From the NCBI GenBank assembly GCA_001771815.1, contig MEPU01000008.1, forward strand, positions 124,001-188,000: a stretch of DNA of 64,000 nucleotides, read 5' to 3'. The translations under genes were made by a program, and so were the position numbers. The notes under the pieces are model-generated. The model was not told the DNA's origin, made no database searches, and saw only the letters and a list, made by a program, of their open reading frames with translations. The stretch is from Bdellovibrionales bacterium RIFCSPHIGHO2_01_FULL_40_29. Its GTDB lineage: Bacteria; Bdellovibrionota; Bdellovibrionia; Bdellovibrionales; Bdellovibrionaceae. Below are positions 46,928 through 56,082 of the stretch, piece by piece (the stretch's first letter is position 1; the number at the start of each line of letters is the position of its first letter).

Positions 46928-46956
46928 ATTTAAAAGCACCTCGTGGTATTTGTCAC
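46928..46956 (-). promoter_or_regulatory. Candidate act operon promoter
   Basis: Minus-strand GTGACA (46956-46951), 17 bp spacer, TTAAAT (46933-46928). The -35 overlaps an inverted repeat TCGTG-N8-CACGA at 46941-46958, which could be an operator. The -10 is only four of six. Confidence 0.35.
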
Positions 46957-47005
46957 GAATGTTTTTGAAAGGTAATTGAGAATCTTAGAGTAAAATCGTT
47001 GTGTT

Positions 47006-47034
47006 AGCTGCATTTAGTTTCAGCAAATGCAGCT
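47006..47034 (-). terminator. Hairpin after ccsA, no U tract
   Basis: AGCTGCATTT and AAATGCAGCT form a perfect 10 bp stem with a 9-base loop, 26 bp after the ccsA stop. No T run follows, so it resembles the other operon-end hairpins of this window. Confidence 0.5.
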
Positions 47035-47060
47035 CGAAAAAGAACTTTTTAAAGAATATC

Positions 47061-48719
47061 TTACGAATTTGTTTTCTGAGATTTCTGCGACAAATAGGCA
47101 TATATGACAAACATCATATGAAGAAGAACAAAGATAGAAACATACTCAACTCCACCCGCTCCAAAACCATAAGAATGAAGCCCAGCACCCAAGACAAAGT
47201 TAACTCCGTACCATGCCATGATCACCAAACTAAATGTGATAATCCCCGAAGCCAACATTCCAAAGTTCTTGAGCCAGCCAACTAAACGCGCATGCAGCAC
47301 AATAATATATCCTAACAAAACAATCAGAGCCCAAGTTTCCTTTGGATCCCATCCCCAAAAACGCCCCCACGAGTAATCCGCCCAGATTCCACCCAAGATT
47401 ATTCCTGGTGCTAAAAAAGCCACACCAATCTGGATCGATCGGTACACACCTGTTGTCAGCTTCTGAATCGTGTCATCGTGTTTTTCACGACCCATAACAT
47501 AATAAACCATCCCCAAGTCACCCAAACCAAATGCCAGCATGAAGGCTGCATAAGAAATTGTGATTGTCATTACATGCACGATCAGCCAGTAGTTGCTTCG
47601 CAAAACAGCCTCTAGCGGTTGAATACTTGGATCCAAAACTGCTGGCGCAACATCCGCAACAATCAATGACACAAGTCCAACTAAGCTGCCCCCCAATAAA
47701 AGAATTCTAAATTTATAAACTTTTTCTAATATCATCGAGAAAAGTATCGCACCCCATGATGCCCAAATAACTGTTTCGTACATATTTGAAACAGGTGGTC
47801 GCTCCGCAAGGTAAACACGAAATCCAAAACCCAAAGTGTGAATCAAAAATCCAATAGAGACAAAGGTCCACGCAAGCCCCATACCGCCACTCATCTTTCG
47901 TATCCATATATAAAGTAGCGTCAACACAGCCAAAAGATAAAAAACATAGGCCCACCGAAAAGGGTGAATTTTATTGTAAATCACCTCTGTTTTTGTTTTT
48001 CGAGCCGCTTCGTATTTTTCTGGATTAAACCTGCGGGCAGCATCTTGAAATTTAATCACGGCTTGATCTAAACTCTGACCAGCCTCTTCAATATTTTTCC
48101 CCTCAGCGGTGGCTCCCAAAAAAGTAGCCACATTTTTACTGATCTCTAAAAAATAAGGCTGAATTTCTATCGGCAACTCAGAAACAGAAAACCATTGAGT
48201 CGCATCCGGCCGAGGCAATACAGCTAGCAAACGACCACTGGCAATCTCACGAAAAACATAGAATTGATTTTCCAGTCTTTGCAGAGCTTGAAAATAAGGT
48301 GTTAGCTTTTCTTTGGATTCTTTTTTATTTGCCAATTCCTGCATGAGGTTGCCAAACTTTTCAGTTTTAAAAAGCTCCTCGCCCGTATAGTATTTTTTCC
48401 CCTTCTCAAGATCTAATTTCTCTAGAACTTCAAAATAGGTCACTTCAAATAGCGGACGATTCACCCAACTCTCAGGCGCCAACATCCACGTTAAAACAAC
48501 CCAATGAGCCTCAATTGGTTTTGCATTTTGATCGGGCTTATATGATTTTTTACCATAAATGATTTCCAGGGTTTCTTTAGCAAATGTATCAAAAGGCTTA
48601 ATACGTCCCGAATCTTGAACTGGTAAATACCTTATCTGGTCCCCAGATTTTGCATTGGCACCAAAACTTAAAACCAAAAAACAGAAAAAAATCAAAATCG
48701 ATTTCACTCTTAAATTCAT
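47061..48719 (-). CDS. ccsA: System II cytochrome c maturation protein CcsA/ResC
   Basis: A 552-residue protein with a signal sequence, a long soluble region of about 230 residues (unusual compared with short CcsA proteins), then about eight membrane helices with the tryptophan-rich haem-handling motif WGRFWGWDPKETW. It works with ResB to deliver and attach haem to cytochromes c. The ATG at 48719 overlaps the resB stop (ATGA) and has AGGAG 9 bp upstream; the longer frame to 48758 begins inside resB. Confidence 0.9.
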   Translation of the reverse strand: MNLRVKSILIFFCFLVLSFGANAKSGDQIRYLPVQDSGRIKPFDTFAKETLEIIYGKKSYKPDQNAKPIEAHWVVLTWMLAPESWVNRPLFEVTYFEVLEKLDLEKGKKYYTGEELFKTEKFGNLMQELANKKESKEKLTPYFQALQRLENQFYVFREIASGRLLAVLPRPDATQWFSVSELPIEIQPYFLEISKNVATFLGATAEGKNIEEAGQSLDQAVIKFQDAARRFNPEKYEAARKTKTEVIYNKIHPFRWAYVFYLLAVLTLLYIWIRKMSGGMGLAWTFVSIGFLIHTLGFGFRVYLAERPPVSNMYETVIWASWGAILFSMILEKVYKFRILLLGGSLVGLVSLIVADVAPAVLDPSIQPLEAVLRSNYWLIVHVMTITISYAAFMLAFGLGDLGMVYYVMGREKHDDTIQKLTTGVYRSIQIGVAFLAPGIILGGIWADYSWGRFWGWDPKETWALIVLLGYIIVLHARLVGWLKNFGMLASGIITFSLVIMAWYGVNFVLGAGLHSYGFGAGGVEYVSIFVLLHMMFVIYAYLSQKSQKTNS

Positions 48720-50116
48720 ACAGCAGTTCTCCTTTTTCGCTTTTGGTAGAAAAGCCAAACAATACCGATAGACATAATGAGAGAACCAAAATATTTAATC
48801 CATCTTCCTGGATCATAATTAATTGAAAAAACAGATGCGGTAGGTTCTTTAGTGACCTCATCCTCTTGAAAGCTCGCTTGATAAATTGTATACCCTGCAT
48901 GTTTCAAAGGCTCATTCATCGAAATCACTGCTGATTTTGCTTGGCCACCGACTCCGTCATCAACACCAACCGTGACTTCGCTTTCATAAGCCATTGCCTT
49001 CATTGACCCCTCATAACGAGAAACTTTAAAACCCTTCAATGCTATCGGAAATCCCAAATCCAATCGCCGGTTCTGGTATGTTATTAAATAAGCTTCACTT
49101 GTTCCAAAAATTTTAAGAATATCGTTTAAAACCAACCAATGAAGATCACCCGCTCGTCGAATCTGAATGGCCGCAGTGGTCAGTGGAGTTGGTCGTTCCG
49201 AGCGCGTCACATCCCACTCCTCGGTAGCTCGAGGAATATAATCCAAAAGCCTCAACTCCATCCCCATCCAACCCGTATCAACCACGTCCCCAATTTTGAG
49301 AGTGCCTGTTTTAAAAACTTTTGCCTGATCTTTCCTAAAAATAGAATACGTCAGCGACTCATCATTCTTAGGTGTTAGATAAATTTCATTTTTACCCAAA
49401 GTTTTTCGATCCACTTCACCTAAAAAAACTTGCGCAGGACCAAAGTTAAATTGATTTGTTTTGTTTTTTCGAACCTGAGTGATTGTCTCAACCTGCTTAA
49501 CATTTGAATTCATCAATTGAAATCGCACAGAACTCCCTGCCTGAGATGACAAACTGGGTTTCACTTTTTTAGCAAGCCGCGCATAGGGAACGTAATCAAT
49601 CACTTCGATTGTGTTGTTATTCAGGGAAACTCGAAATGGCCTCTCAAGGGAGGGCTTTTTTTTAAAAAAATCCACTTCTTGTTCAAACATTTTAGAGTAC
49701 CGATCACCATCAAATGTGGCGTAAACAACCAAATCAGTCTGAGGCATGGCAACAAAATTATTCTTTCCCGCTATGGGAACAGACATCGAGCCATCAACTC
49801 CAAATTTTTGGGTCACAAATCCACCCAGAATAATAACTATAATACCAATATGAACAAATATAAATGGATAGTGCTTCAGCTGCCAGGGCATCCGATCCAC
49901 CATCACGATAGTCAGATTATAGATCAACAATACCATCGCGACCAACATCATCCAGCTTTCGTAGACAATTCGTTTTGCAGCATAAGCATCATACCGCGAT
50001 TCAACGATGGTGCCGTAGGCAATTAATATGGCAATTGAAACCAGAATTGGAATACCCAATTGAAATGAAGTCGAGAATTTCCAGAATTTATTAAACCACT
50101 TGTTTTCAAATCTCAT
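48716..50116 (-). CDS. resB: System II cytochrome c maturation protein ResB/Ccs1
   Basis: A 466-residue membrane protein with three N-terminal helices (LGIPILVSIAILIAYGTIV at about 19-37, then two more), a large periplasmic domain and a C-terminal helix (ASFQEDEVTKEP..., YFGSLIMSIGIVWLFYQ). FVHIGIIVIILGG carries the conserved histidine. It forms the haem lyase with CcsA. It precedes ccsA and the act operon, whose ActA and ActE are c-type cytochromes. Confidence 0.9.
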   Translation of the reverse strand: MRFENKWFNKFWKFSTSFQLGIPILVSIAILIAYGTIVESRYDAYAAKRIVYESWMMLVAMVLLIYNLTIVMVDRMPWQLKHYPFIFVHIGIIVIILGGFVTQKFGVDGSMSVPIAGKNNFVAMPQTDLVVYATFDGDRYSKMFEQEVDFFKKKPSLERPFRVSLNNNTIEVIDYVPYARLAKKVKPSLSSQAGSSVRFQLMNSNVKQVETITQVRKNKTNQFNFGPAQVFLGEVDRKTLGKNEIYLTPKNDESLTYSIFRKDQAKVFKTGTLKIGDVVDTGWMGMELRLLDYIPRATEEWDVTRSERPTPLTTAAIQIRRAGDLHWLVLNDILKIFGTSEAYLITYQNRRLDLGFPIALKGFKVSRYEGSMKAMAYESEVTVGVDDGVGGQAKSAVISMNEPLKHAGYTIYQASFQEDEVTKEPTASVFSINYDPGRWIKYFGSLIMSIGIVWLFYQKRKRRTAV

Positions 50117-50131
50117 GATGTGATCGGAATA

Positions 50132-50959
50132 TTAATCTTGGATTACCAAATTGGGTAGCTCTGATTTGATGTACTCGAGTGCTGCCCGAATTTTCTTCTG
50201 AACATGCTCAGCTGCAGTGGTTTTTAATTGCTTAGATTCTTCATCCATATACAAACTTCGATTGAGTTCCACTTGAATAGCGTGCTGACCAGATGCTGGT
50301 CGGCCATAAGTCTCTGTGACGCGGCCTCCCAAATAGGGCCAATTGTAGCCTACTTTAAAACCTGCCGTCACATAGGCCGCAATCACCAAATCGCGAAATT
50401 TTTTATTACAACTTTTCCCACCGCAATCACTGATAACAATATCCGCACGTTGTTCGCCTGGATCACGATGCATTCGAGTGCCCATAGAGGGCATTGAATG
50501 GGCATCTATATGAAAAACATTTTTATGCCTTTTCTGAAAAATTCGATAATAATTTCGCACACCTTCATGAAAAGGTTCGTAAATTAATTGAGTTAACTTT
50601 TCATGAGCCTCTCGAGATATTGGCGCCGGCATCAACTGCTGTTCTGATTTTGTTCGCACCCAATGATAACCATCACTATGACGGCCCGATGGGTTCTGAC
50701 TGCCGATCACAGAATCACAATCAACATCCTCTGGAATGCGATTTAAATCAACAGCATAGCGGTGCCATAAAGTTGTCTGAAAAGGAATATTCAATTCGTT
50801 CATTGCTGGCATATAAAGCTGGTCTACATACCGATCCACATCCGACATTAATAAAGTCTCTGGTAAATTCTTTAGCCATGGTGCTAATTCTGGAACAGTC
50901 TCGCCGGAGTGAGGAATACTTATAAAAATTGGAACTTCAGTTGTTGTTAATTGACTCAT
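50132..50959 (-). CDS. N-formylglutamate amidohydrolase-family protein
   Basis: A 275-residue zinc hydrolase of the FGase family. SIPHSGETVPE near residue 14, AVDLNRIPED near 70, FHIDAHSMPSMG with metal-binding histidine near 148, and YGRPASGQHAIQVELNRSLYM near 215 match the family. It would release formate from N-formylglutamate or a related acylated amino acid. No histidine-degradation genes are near, so the physiological substrate is open. It is divergent from the next gene with only 26 bp between start codons. Confidence 0.85.
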   Translation of the reverse strand: MSQLTTTEVPIFISIPHSGETVPELAPWLKNLPETLLMSDVDRYVDQLYMPAMNELNIPFQTTLWHRYAVDLNRIPEDVDCDSVIGSQNPSGRHSDGYHWVRTKSEQQLMPAPISREAHEKLTQLIYEPFHEGVRNYYRIFQKRHKNVFHIDAHSMPSMGTRMHRDPGEQRADIVISDCGGKSCNKKFRDLVIAAYVTAGFKVGYNWPYLGGRVTETYGRPASGQHAIQVELNRSLYMDEESKQLKTTAAEHVQKKIRAALEYIKSELPNLVIQD

Positions 50960-50985
50960 ACCCTGCCTTCGTTTGAAATAAGGTT

Positions 50986-51552
50986 ATGAAAATTTACACA
51001 AAAACTGGAGATAAAGGTACGACTCGCTTGGTCGATGGCTCTTGTGTCGAAAAATTCAACCCTCGCGTTGAAGCCTACGGCTGTGTTGATGAATTGAATT
51101 CTATTCTTGGATTGATTCGAAGCCTTCTTAAAGAAAAAAATAATCCCTTACTCACCCCACTTGAACCACGACTTGAGCGGATTCAAAATCACCTTTTTAA
51201 TGTGGGCTCACTTTTAGCGACTGAAAAAAAGGACGTCTTTGAAAAACTTCCCGCTGTAACACCAAATCATATTCACACGCTCGAACAATGGATTGACGAG
51301 GCCACGATAGAGCTTCCCGATTTGAAAAATTTTATTTTACCCAGCGGCAGCACTCTCGCAAGCCAACTTCATCTGAGCCGCACTTCTTGTCGGCGCGCCG
51401 AACGCCGCGCTGCCGAGATTTCTGTTAAAGAAGATCACTATGAGTTTGTTTTGATTTATTTAAATCGCTTGAGCGATCTTCTTTTCACTTGGGCACGGTG
51501 GGTGAACTTCAAAATGGATATTCCCGAAACCCTTTGGAAAAAAGATGAGTGA
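50986..51552 (+). CDS. Cob(I)alamin adenosyltransferase, PduO type
   Basis: A 188-residue helical bundle enzyme that makes adenosylcobalamin from cob(I)alamin and ATP. The N-terminal TKTGDKGTTRLVDG is the ATP-binding motif and SRTSCRRAERRAAEI is the helix with the active-site arginines. AAGG precedes the ATG. It overlaps the GNAT-like gene by 8 bp. Confidence 0.93.
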   Translation: MKIYTKTGDKGTTRLVDGSCVEKFNPRVEAYGCVDELNSILGLIRSLLKEKNNPLLTPLEPRLERIQNHLFNVGSLLATEKKDVFEKLPAVTPNHIHTLEQWIDEATIELPDLKNFILPSGSTLASQLHLSRTSCRRAERRAAEISVKEDHYEFVLIYLNRLSDLLFTWARWVNFKMDIPETLWKKDE

Positions 51553-52687
51553 CTCGTCCCCCTTGCATATCCGCGAGGCGACTTCAGAAGATTCACAACG
51601 TCTCAACACTTTTTTCACCTCGATTCCAATCACTGGCGCTATTCAAATTAAAATTGCTCGAGAAGAACAATTTTTTTCATTTTATCAACGCCTAGGACTT
51701 CCCTACAAAACCTATCTGCTCGAAGATGGTCATGAACTTTTAGGCACAGCCAGTTTCCTGATTCGAGAACTTAAATTTAAAGATAAAATTTTAAAGATTG
51801 CCCAAGGTTGCGATCTTCGCATTGCGCCCAACCGCAAAGCCATTCTTTCGTGGTCAAAATTTTTTCTGCCGCTGCTCGAAGAAATTCGTCAGATCGAACA
51901 CTGTGACGGATTTATCACTTCGATCAATCACACAGAATCCCAATCCATGAATGCCTTTATTCGCCCCAAAATGCGGCGTTCTGAACAGCCAGCCTATAGC
52001 TTGGCTCGAAAATACAACCTGGTCTCGATTCATGGAAGTTACCCATGGCAACCCAGCCTGAATGAGAACATAACCGTCAGACCTTACAACTCCTCAGACA
52101 AAGATGCCTTGATCCAATTTATTTCAAAACAACTCAAGGGCCACGACTTTGCTCCCAAAGAACTCTCTGAAGATGTCGCTGCTTATATTCAGCGTTCATT
52201 TCTGTATTCGTGGAGCCAATTTTTAATTGCATTTTCAAGAGATAAGAAAATTATTGGCTGTGTTCAACCGATCAGCTCCAGCCTCTTGCAGGACTATTTA
52301 CCTCAGGAGTACGATCAACAAGCCCATAATTTTCGACAATTTTTAAAAGTAGCGCAGTGGCTACAGATCGGCCGAAGACTCACAAAACCCTATTCTCGCT
52401 CAAAGCAACAAGAAGCCCTACATTTTCGAATGCTGCACTTTTTCCTGTTCGAACATGCCGAAGTCCAAAAAGCATTGCTTCAAGCGGCTTACACCACGTC
52501 GAAACAAAATGAATTTTTAATTTATGCTTATGAAAAAAGTGATTACGTAAAACGTCCGCCTCGGGGTAGTATTTATGCTGAAATTCCCTATGGACTTTAC
52601 AATATCGAAACACCCGATCGAGATGCCCTCACCGAGCTGACCTTAAATAATGATCAGCCCGTTTGGTTGGATTTAATTTGGTTTTAA
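51545..52687 (+). CDS. GNAT-like protein of unknown substrate
   Basis: A 380-residue protein. The N-terminal half resembles a GNAT acetyltransferase (LHIREATSEDSQRLNTFF start, GTASFLIRELKFKDKILKIAQGCDLRIAP around the core beta strands); a second beginning of the same type, ITVRPYNSSDKDALIQFI, appears near 177, suggesting two tandem GNAT-like units. The acetyl-CoA loop is not clear. It is coupled to the adenosyltransferase by an 8 bp overlap and ends one base before the convergent lipoprotein gene. Function unknown. Confidence 0.65.
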   Translation: MSDSSPLHIREATSEDSQRLNTFFTSIPITGAIQIKIAREEQFFSFYQRLGLPYKTYLLEDGHELLGTASFLIRELKFKDKILKIAQGCDLRIAPNRKAILSWSKFFLPLLEEIRQIEHCDGFITSINHTESQSMNAFIRPKMRRSEQPAYSLARKYNLVSIHGSYPWQPSLNENITVRPYNSSDKDALIQFISKQLKGHDFAPKELSEDVAAYIQRSFLYSWSQFLIAFSRDKKIIGCVQPISSSLLQDYLPQEYDQQAHNFRQFLKVAQWLQIGRRLTKPYSRSKQQEALHFRMLHFFLFEHAEVQKALLQAAYTTSKQNEFLIYAYEKSDYVKRPPRGSIYAEIPYGLYNIETPDRDALTELTLNNDQPVWLDLIWF

Positions 52688-52688
52688 A

Positions 52689-53624
52689 TTAGTTCGCCCA
52701 TGTTGTCAGATGACTTTGAATTTTCAAAATACTTTGTCTCAACACTTCTTGTTGACGAGCCATTTCAGCAGCATCCGCAGCCGGATCACCCGAAACACCA
52801 ACAAGCTCGACAGGATTAACCATCGCACCAGTATGGTCCGCAATCGGAGTCACTCGGTCCAATATTATTTCCCAATTGTTTTTTGCTATGGCTATGTCCA
52901 ATTTCTCAACAGACATCGCTGCATTCATTTCTTGGTTCATAAAACCTGTGATTTTAATCCCAATCCAAGGTGCAAATTTCAATTTAGCAATGAAGTCGAT
53001 CTTTTCGTTGTACTCAATGGCTGTTGTTACCATTCCAACAGTTTTAAGCTTATCCTTTAATAGACTGGCCTTCAACATCACCTTGTCATAAAAACTTGAA
53101 CGCAAACTGAGGATTTGCAAAGCCGTATCGAAGTACCGACCACCGCGCATAACCTCTGTATGAATGATCTCCTGAACCACATGATCCGGCAAGAAGCCAG
53201 CAACGATTTGCAACGAGTAAAACAGAGCCAACTTTGAACGCTCAAATCGACGCATTTGTTCTGCATTTTTCAGTTCTTCATCTTCTGGATACTGATCACG
53301 ATACGTGTTTTCATTGATATTCACCATTTTAACGTAAATCAACTTCACGGCTTCTTCAGCAGTTAATGTTTCAGCCAAAAGCTTTCCCGGGCCCATCATA
53401 TCACCTGGGATTGGGGATAAAAACATTTGATTTTCTTCTTGCATTAAATGATCTAGAGATACCGCCAACTTTTGCAAGCGAATGCTTTCATTTGTTTGCG
53501 CCATTCCTCGATTGGTCTCGGCAATTTGATCTGGCAAATGCTCTGTGCCATCCATAATATTTTTAATCTGTCCACACGCCGTAAGAGCCACTGCTGCTGC
53601 TATCAATACTAATTTTTTCATCAT
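52689..53624 (-). CDS. Lipoprotein of unknown function
   Basis: A 311-residue protein with a lipoprotein signal (KKLVLIAAAVALTAC, lipobox cysteine 17). The mature part is largely helical; a MDGTEHLPDQIAETNRGMAQTNESIR stretch near the N-terminus looks like a coiled coil. I recognise no catalytic motif. AAAGG lies upstream of the tandem ATGATG start. It is probably a Bdellovibrionota-specific envelope protein; that is inference. Confidence 0.8.
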   Translation of the reverse strand: MMKKLVLIAAAVALTACGQIKNIMDGTEHLPDQIAETNRGMAQTNESIRLQKLAVSLDHLMQEENQMFLSPIPGDMMGPGKLLAETLTAEEAVKLIYVKMVNINENTYRDQYPEDEELKNAEQMRRFERSKLALFYSLQIVAGFLPDHVVQEIIHTEVMRGGRYFDTALQILSLRSSFYDKVMLKASLLKDKLKTVGMVTTAIEYNEKIDFIAKLKFAPWIGIKITGFMNQEMNAAMSVEKLDIAIAKNNWEIILDRVTPIADHTGAMVNPVELVGVSGDPAADAAEMARQQEVLRQSILKIQSHLTTWAN

Positions 53625-53657
53625 TTTAATTACCTTTTTGAAATCGAATTTTAGTGA

Positions 53658-54305
53658 TTAGTAAACAGGATTTAATAATTGTTTTTTCAAAGCTGCTAAT
53701 CCATCGTCAGACGATTTTCCCAGCCAGATAGCCATAATTTTTGTCATCAACTGAGCCGAACCTTGAAATGATTTCTGAACACCACTTGCGTCTTCATAGT
53801 AAACGTTGGTTTTTTCGCCTTCTTTAACCATCAACAATGTTAATGATTTTCCCTGAACCGCATCCGCACTTTTTTCAACCATGGATAACATCTGCTGCAA
53901 TTCAGCATCAAGTGCATATCCATTGGCTTGAAGTCCTTCACGAAATGAAATCGCCAACGCAGATGCCGCAACCGTACGGATCATCGACATTTTTAAAGAA
54001 ACTTGCTTTGAATGAGTCACCAATGACGTCAAGGCTTTGTCATCACGTGAAAAAGCACCTTTATTATCTGAAAATAATTGAGCCACATACGCTTTAGCAG
54101 GAACAAACAAGACTGTTTTGCTACGCAGACCCGCACCCAATAAATCCAATTTAAATGCAGAAGGTTTTCCTTGTGAATCATTGATCGTTGCTGTTTTATT
54201 CAGATTAACGCCTTCAATCTGAAGCGCACCCTGTTCAAAAGTCATCAAACCTGCTTGAGCAGATAAACCAGTCGCAAGGGCTATTGTAAAAAGTATTTTT
54301 TTCAT
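53658..54305 (-). CDS. Chalcone isomerase-like periplasmic protein
   Basis: A 215-residue exported protein: signal MKKILFTIALATGLSAQA, then a chalcone-isomerase-like domain (LDLLGAGLRSKTVLFVPAKAYVAQLF, MIRTVAASALAISFREGLQANG). Bacterial members are of unknown function and are not expected to act on flavonoids. It lies 33 bp upstream of the lipoprotein gene in the same direction, so both may act in the periplasm together. Confidence 0.8.
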   Translation of the reverse strand: MKKILFTIALATGLSAQAGLMTFEQGALQIEGVNLNKTATINDSQGKPSAFKLDLLGAGLRSKTVLFVPAKAYVAQLFSDNKGAFSRDDKALTSLVTHSKQVSLKMSMIRTVAASALAISFREGLQANGYALDAELQQMLSMVEKSADAVQGKSLTLLMVKEGEKTNVYYEDASGVQKSFQGSAQLMTKIMAIWLGKSSDDGLAALKKQLLNPVY

Positions 54306-54430
54306 TTTTATCTCCTGTAAGTTTTTTTATGCTGCAGGAGAAGAACACAGTTCAAATATTGATGTCACGAGGAAGACGCCATGTTGCAGAACTTACACTT
54401 GTTTCAGTTTATTTTCTGTTAAAATGCTTA

Positions 54431-54922
54431 TTATGAATGCAAATGAAGGCCGCTTTTAACGTCACTCCAGAACCAATTCAAATTGGGATCTTGATGAATC
54501 ATATCATAGAGCGGAGCGCTATTGAGCTTGAGCTGAATACGAAGAAAAGCTTCGAGCTCGTCAAAACCAGGCCCAATGGTAACGATCTTAAGTTGCTCGA
54601 TTGTTGAAAGTTTTAAAAATGTGGATGTCAGTTGCGAGAAATCTTCATAATCTCGACGACGAATAATTAAATCAGGCTCGACACCTTGGGCTTGCCATCT
54701 TTGAAAAAGGGATTGCTGTAACATGATTTTTAAACGGGATTTCTGATGGTAATTCAGAAGGCTAAAAACATTCTGATCCATCATGGCGATGAACAGATCA
54801 CAGTTCAAAAATTCTTTTTGATTCTCACGCAAACATTTAATGATTTCTGGAATACGCAATAGTGATTTACGAATATGTAAATCATCAATGAGTGCTCCAT
54901 CCGTGAAGTAAATGACCGTCAT
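54431..54922 (-). CDS. Hypothetical protein, 163 residues
   Basis: A cytosolic-looking protein without signal or membrane segment. Its alternating strands and helices (MTVIYFTDGALIDDLHIRK, LKIVTIGPGFDELEAFLRIQL) suggest an alpha/beta fold, but I recognise no family. It is divergent from gspC and shares the 200 bp control region with it. No ATP or metal motif is evident. Confidence 0.65.
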   Translation of the reverse strand: MTVIYFTDGALIDDLHIRKSLLRIPEIIKCLRENQKEFLNCDLFIAMMDQNVFSLLNYHQKSRLKIMLQQSLFQRWQAQGVEPDLIIRRRDYEDFSQLTSTFLKLSTIEQLKIVTIGPGFDELEAFLRIQLKLNSAPLYDMIHQDPNLNWFWSDVKSGLHLHS

Positions 54923-54937
54923 AGTCCCTTTTAACTC

Positions 54938-54959
54938 AAAGTAACATCCAGGTTACTTT
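54938..54959. repeat. Perfect inverted repeat in the gspC upstream region
   Basis: AAAGTAAC-ATCCAG-GTTACTTT, 8 bp arms and a 6 bp centre, 16 bp before the divergent 54922 start. It could be an operator shared by the two divergent genes, or a hairpin. Confidence 0.55.
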
Positions 54960-55036
54960 TGTGCTATTTTCATTAGACCCGACAAAAGGCTCAAAAGGCC
55001 AGACTTTTCCTAGGCTAAAGGCTTTGATTTGGCCCA

Positions 55037-55057
55037 AGGTCCAGAGCCAGGTCCAGA
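55037..55057. repeat. Direct repeat AGGTCCAGA x2
   Basis: AGGTCCAGA at 55037-55045 and 55049-55057, a 12 bp period, 65 bp before the gspC start. It may be a regulator half-site pair or upstream promoter structure; no sigma70 promoter was convincing here. Confidence 0.4.
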
Positions 55058-55122
55058 TTATGCGGATCGACGTGATTAGAACTCCCCGAGACCTAGGGCT
55101 ATTGTTATCTTGAGTACAGGCT

Positions 55123-56043
55123 ATGAAATTAGGAAAATTCAACTTAGTACGACAGAAGCGATTGGCTCAGTTTGCCTTATATGGGTTTCTGCTCTTCTTG
55201 GCTTTTTCCATAGCGGATTTAACGATTATTTATATTCGTGATTTAATGCTTCCCTCAGAAGCTCCTCCGCAAAAAACCGCAAAAATGAATCCACAGCAGT
55301 TTATCGATCGGAATCAATTCACAGGAATCAGTTCACGCAATTTATTTTCTTCAACCGGAATCATGCCCGAAGCCATTACTCTAAAGCAAGATGACACTCA
55401 AAAAGAAGACATCCCTATCTTGTCAGCCTTGCCGCTGAATTTAATTGGAACTCTGGTTCACTCTGATCCCTCTAAATCCATCGCAGCGATCGAAGTCAAA
55501 AGCAAAAATTTAACAGGCTCTTTTACGCCAGGATCTGATGTTGAGGGGCTGGCTCGAGTTGAACGTATCGAGCGAGGGATCGCCTATATCCGCAATAACA
55601 ATACAAATGCACTTGAGTATATCGAACTCAAATCTGCGGGCAAAGTTTCTTTTGATGCTTCAAAAGCTGCAGCAGTTGCTCCCGCTGCCAGCAAAGATGT
55701 GAAAGCTATTGCGCCCAATAGATTTCAAATCAAACGATCCGATCTTTTAAAATACACGAATGATTTATCCAGTGTTTTGATGCAAGCCCGAGCGGTGCCC
55801 AATCGCGATCCGGCCACGGGCGAGATCAATGGATTTCGCCTGCTGGATTTACAAGAGAATAGCATCTTCGGACAGCTGGGTTTAGCACGAATGGATATTC
55901 TTCAAAGTGTTAATGGCGAGCGGATCGATAGCATTCAAAAAGCAATGGAAACATACAACGCAATGAAAAATGGTAATAAAATTGAGCTGGGCGTTGTGCG
56001 CAATGGAAAAACCGAAGTGATGACTTACGAAATTACTCAGTAA
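55123..56043 (+). CDS. gspC: Type II secretion system protein GspC
   Basis: A 306-residue inner-membrane protein: short cytoplasmic N-terminus, one membrane segment at about 17-38, the HR domain (ISSRNLFSS..., ALPLNLIGTLVHSDPSKSIAAIEV) and a C-terminal PDZ-like domain from about 215 (INGFRLLDLQENSIFGQLGL, DILQSVNGERI). It links the inner-membrane platform to the GspD secretin. The ribosome site (CAGG) is weak. Confidence 0.9.
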   Translation: MKLGKFNLVRQKRLAQFALYGFLLFLAFSIADLTIIYIRDLMLPSEAPPQKTAKMNPQQFIDRNQFTGISSRNLFSSTGIMPEAITLKQDDTQKEDIPILSALPLNLIGTLVHSDPSKSIAAIEVKSKNLTGSFTPGSDVEGLARVERIERGIAYIRNNNTNALEYIELKSAGKVSFDASKAAAVAPAASKDVKAIAPNRFQIKRSDLLKYTNDLSSVLMQARAVPNRDPATGEINGFRLLDLQENSIFGQLGLARMDILQSVNGERIDSIQKAMETYNAMKNGNKIELGVVRNGKTEVMTYEITQ

Positions 56044-56082
56044 TCTTGTAAGCATCATTTCAAAAAAAAGTGGGGTTTAGGA

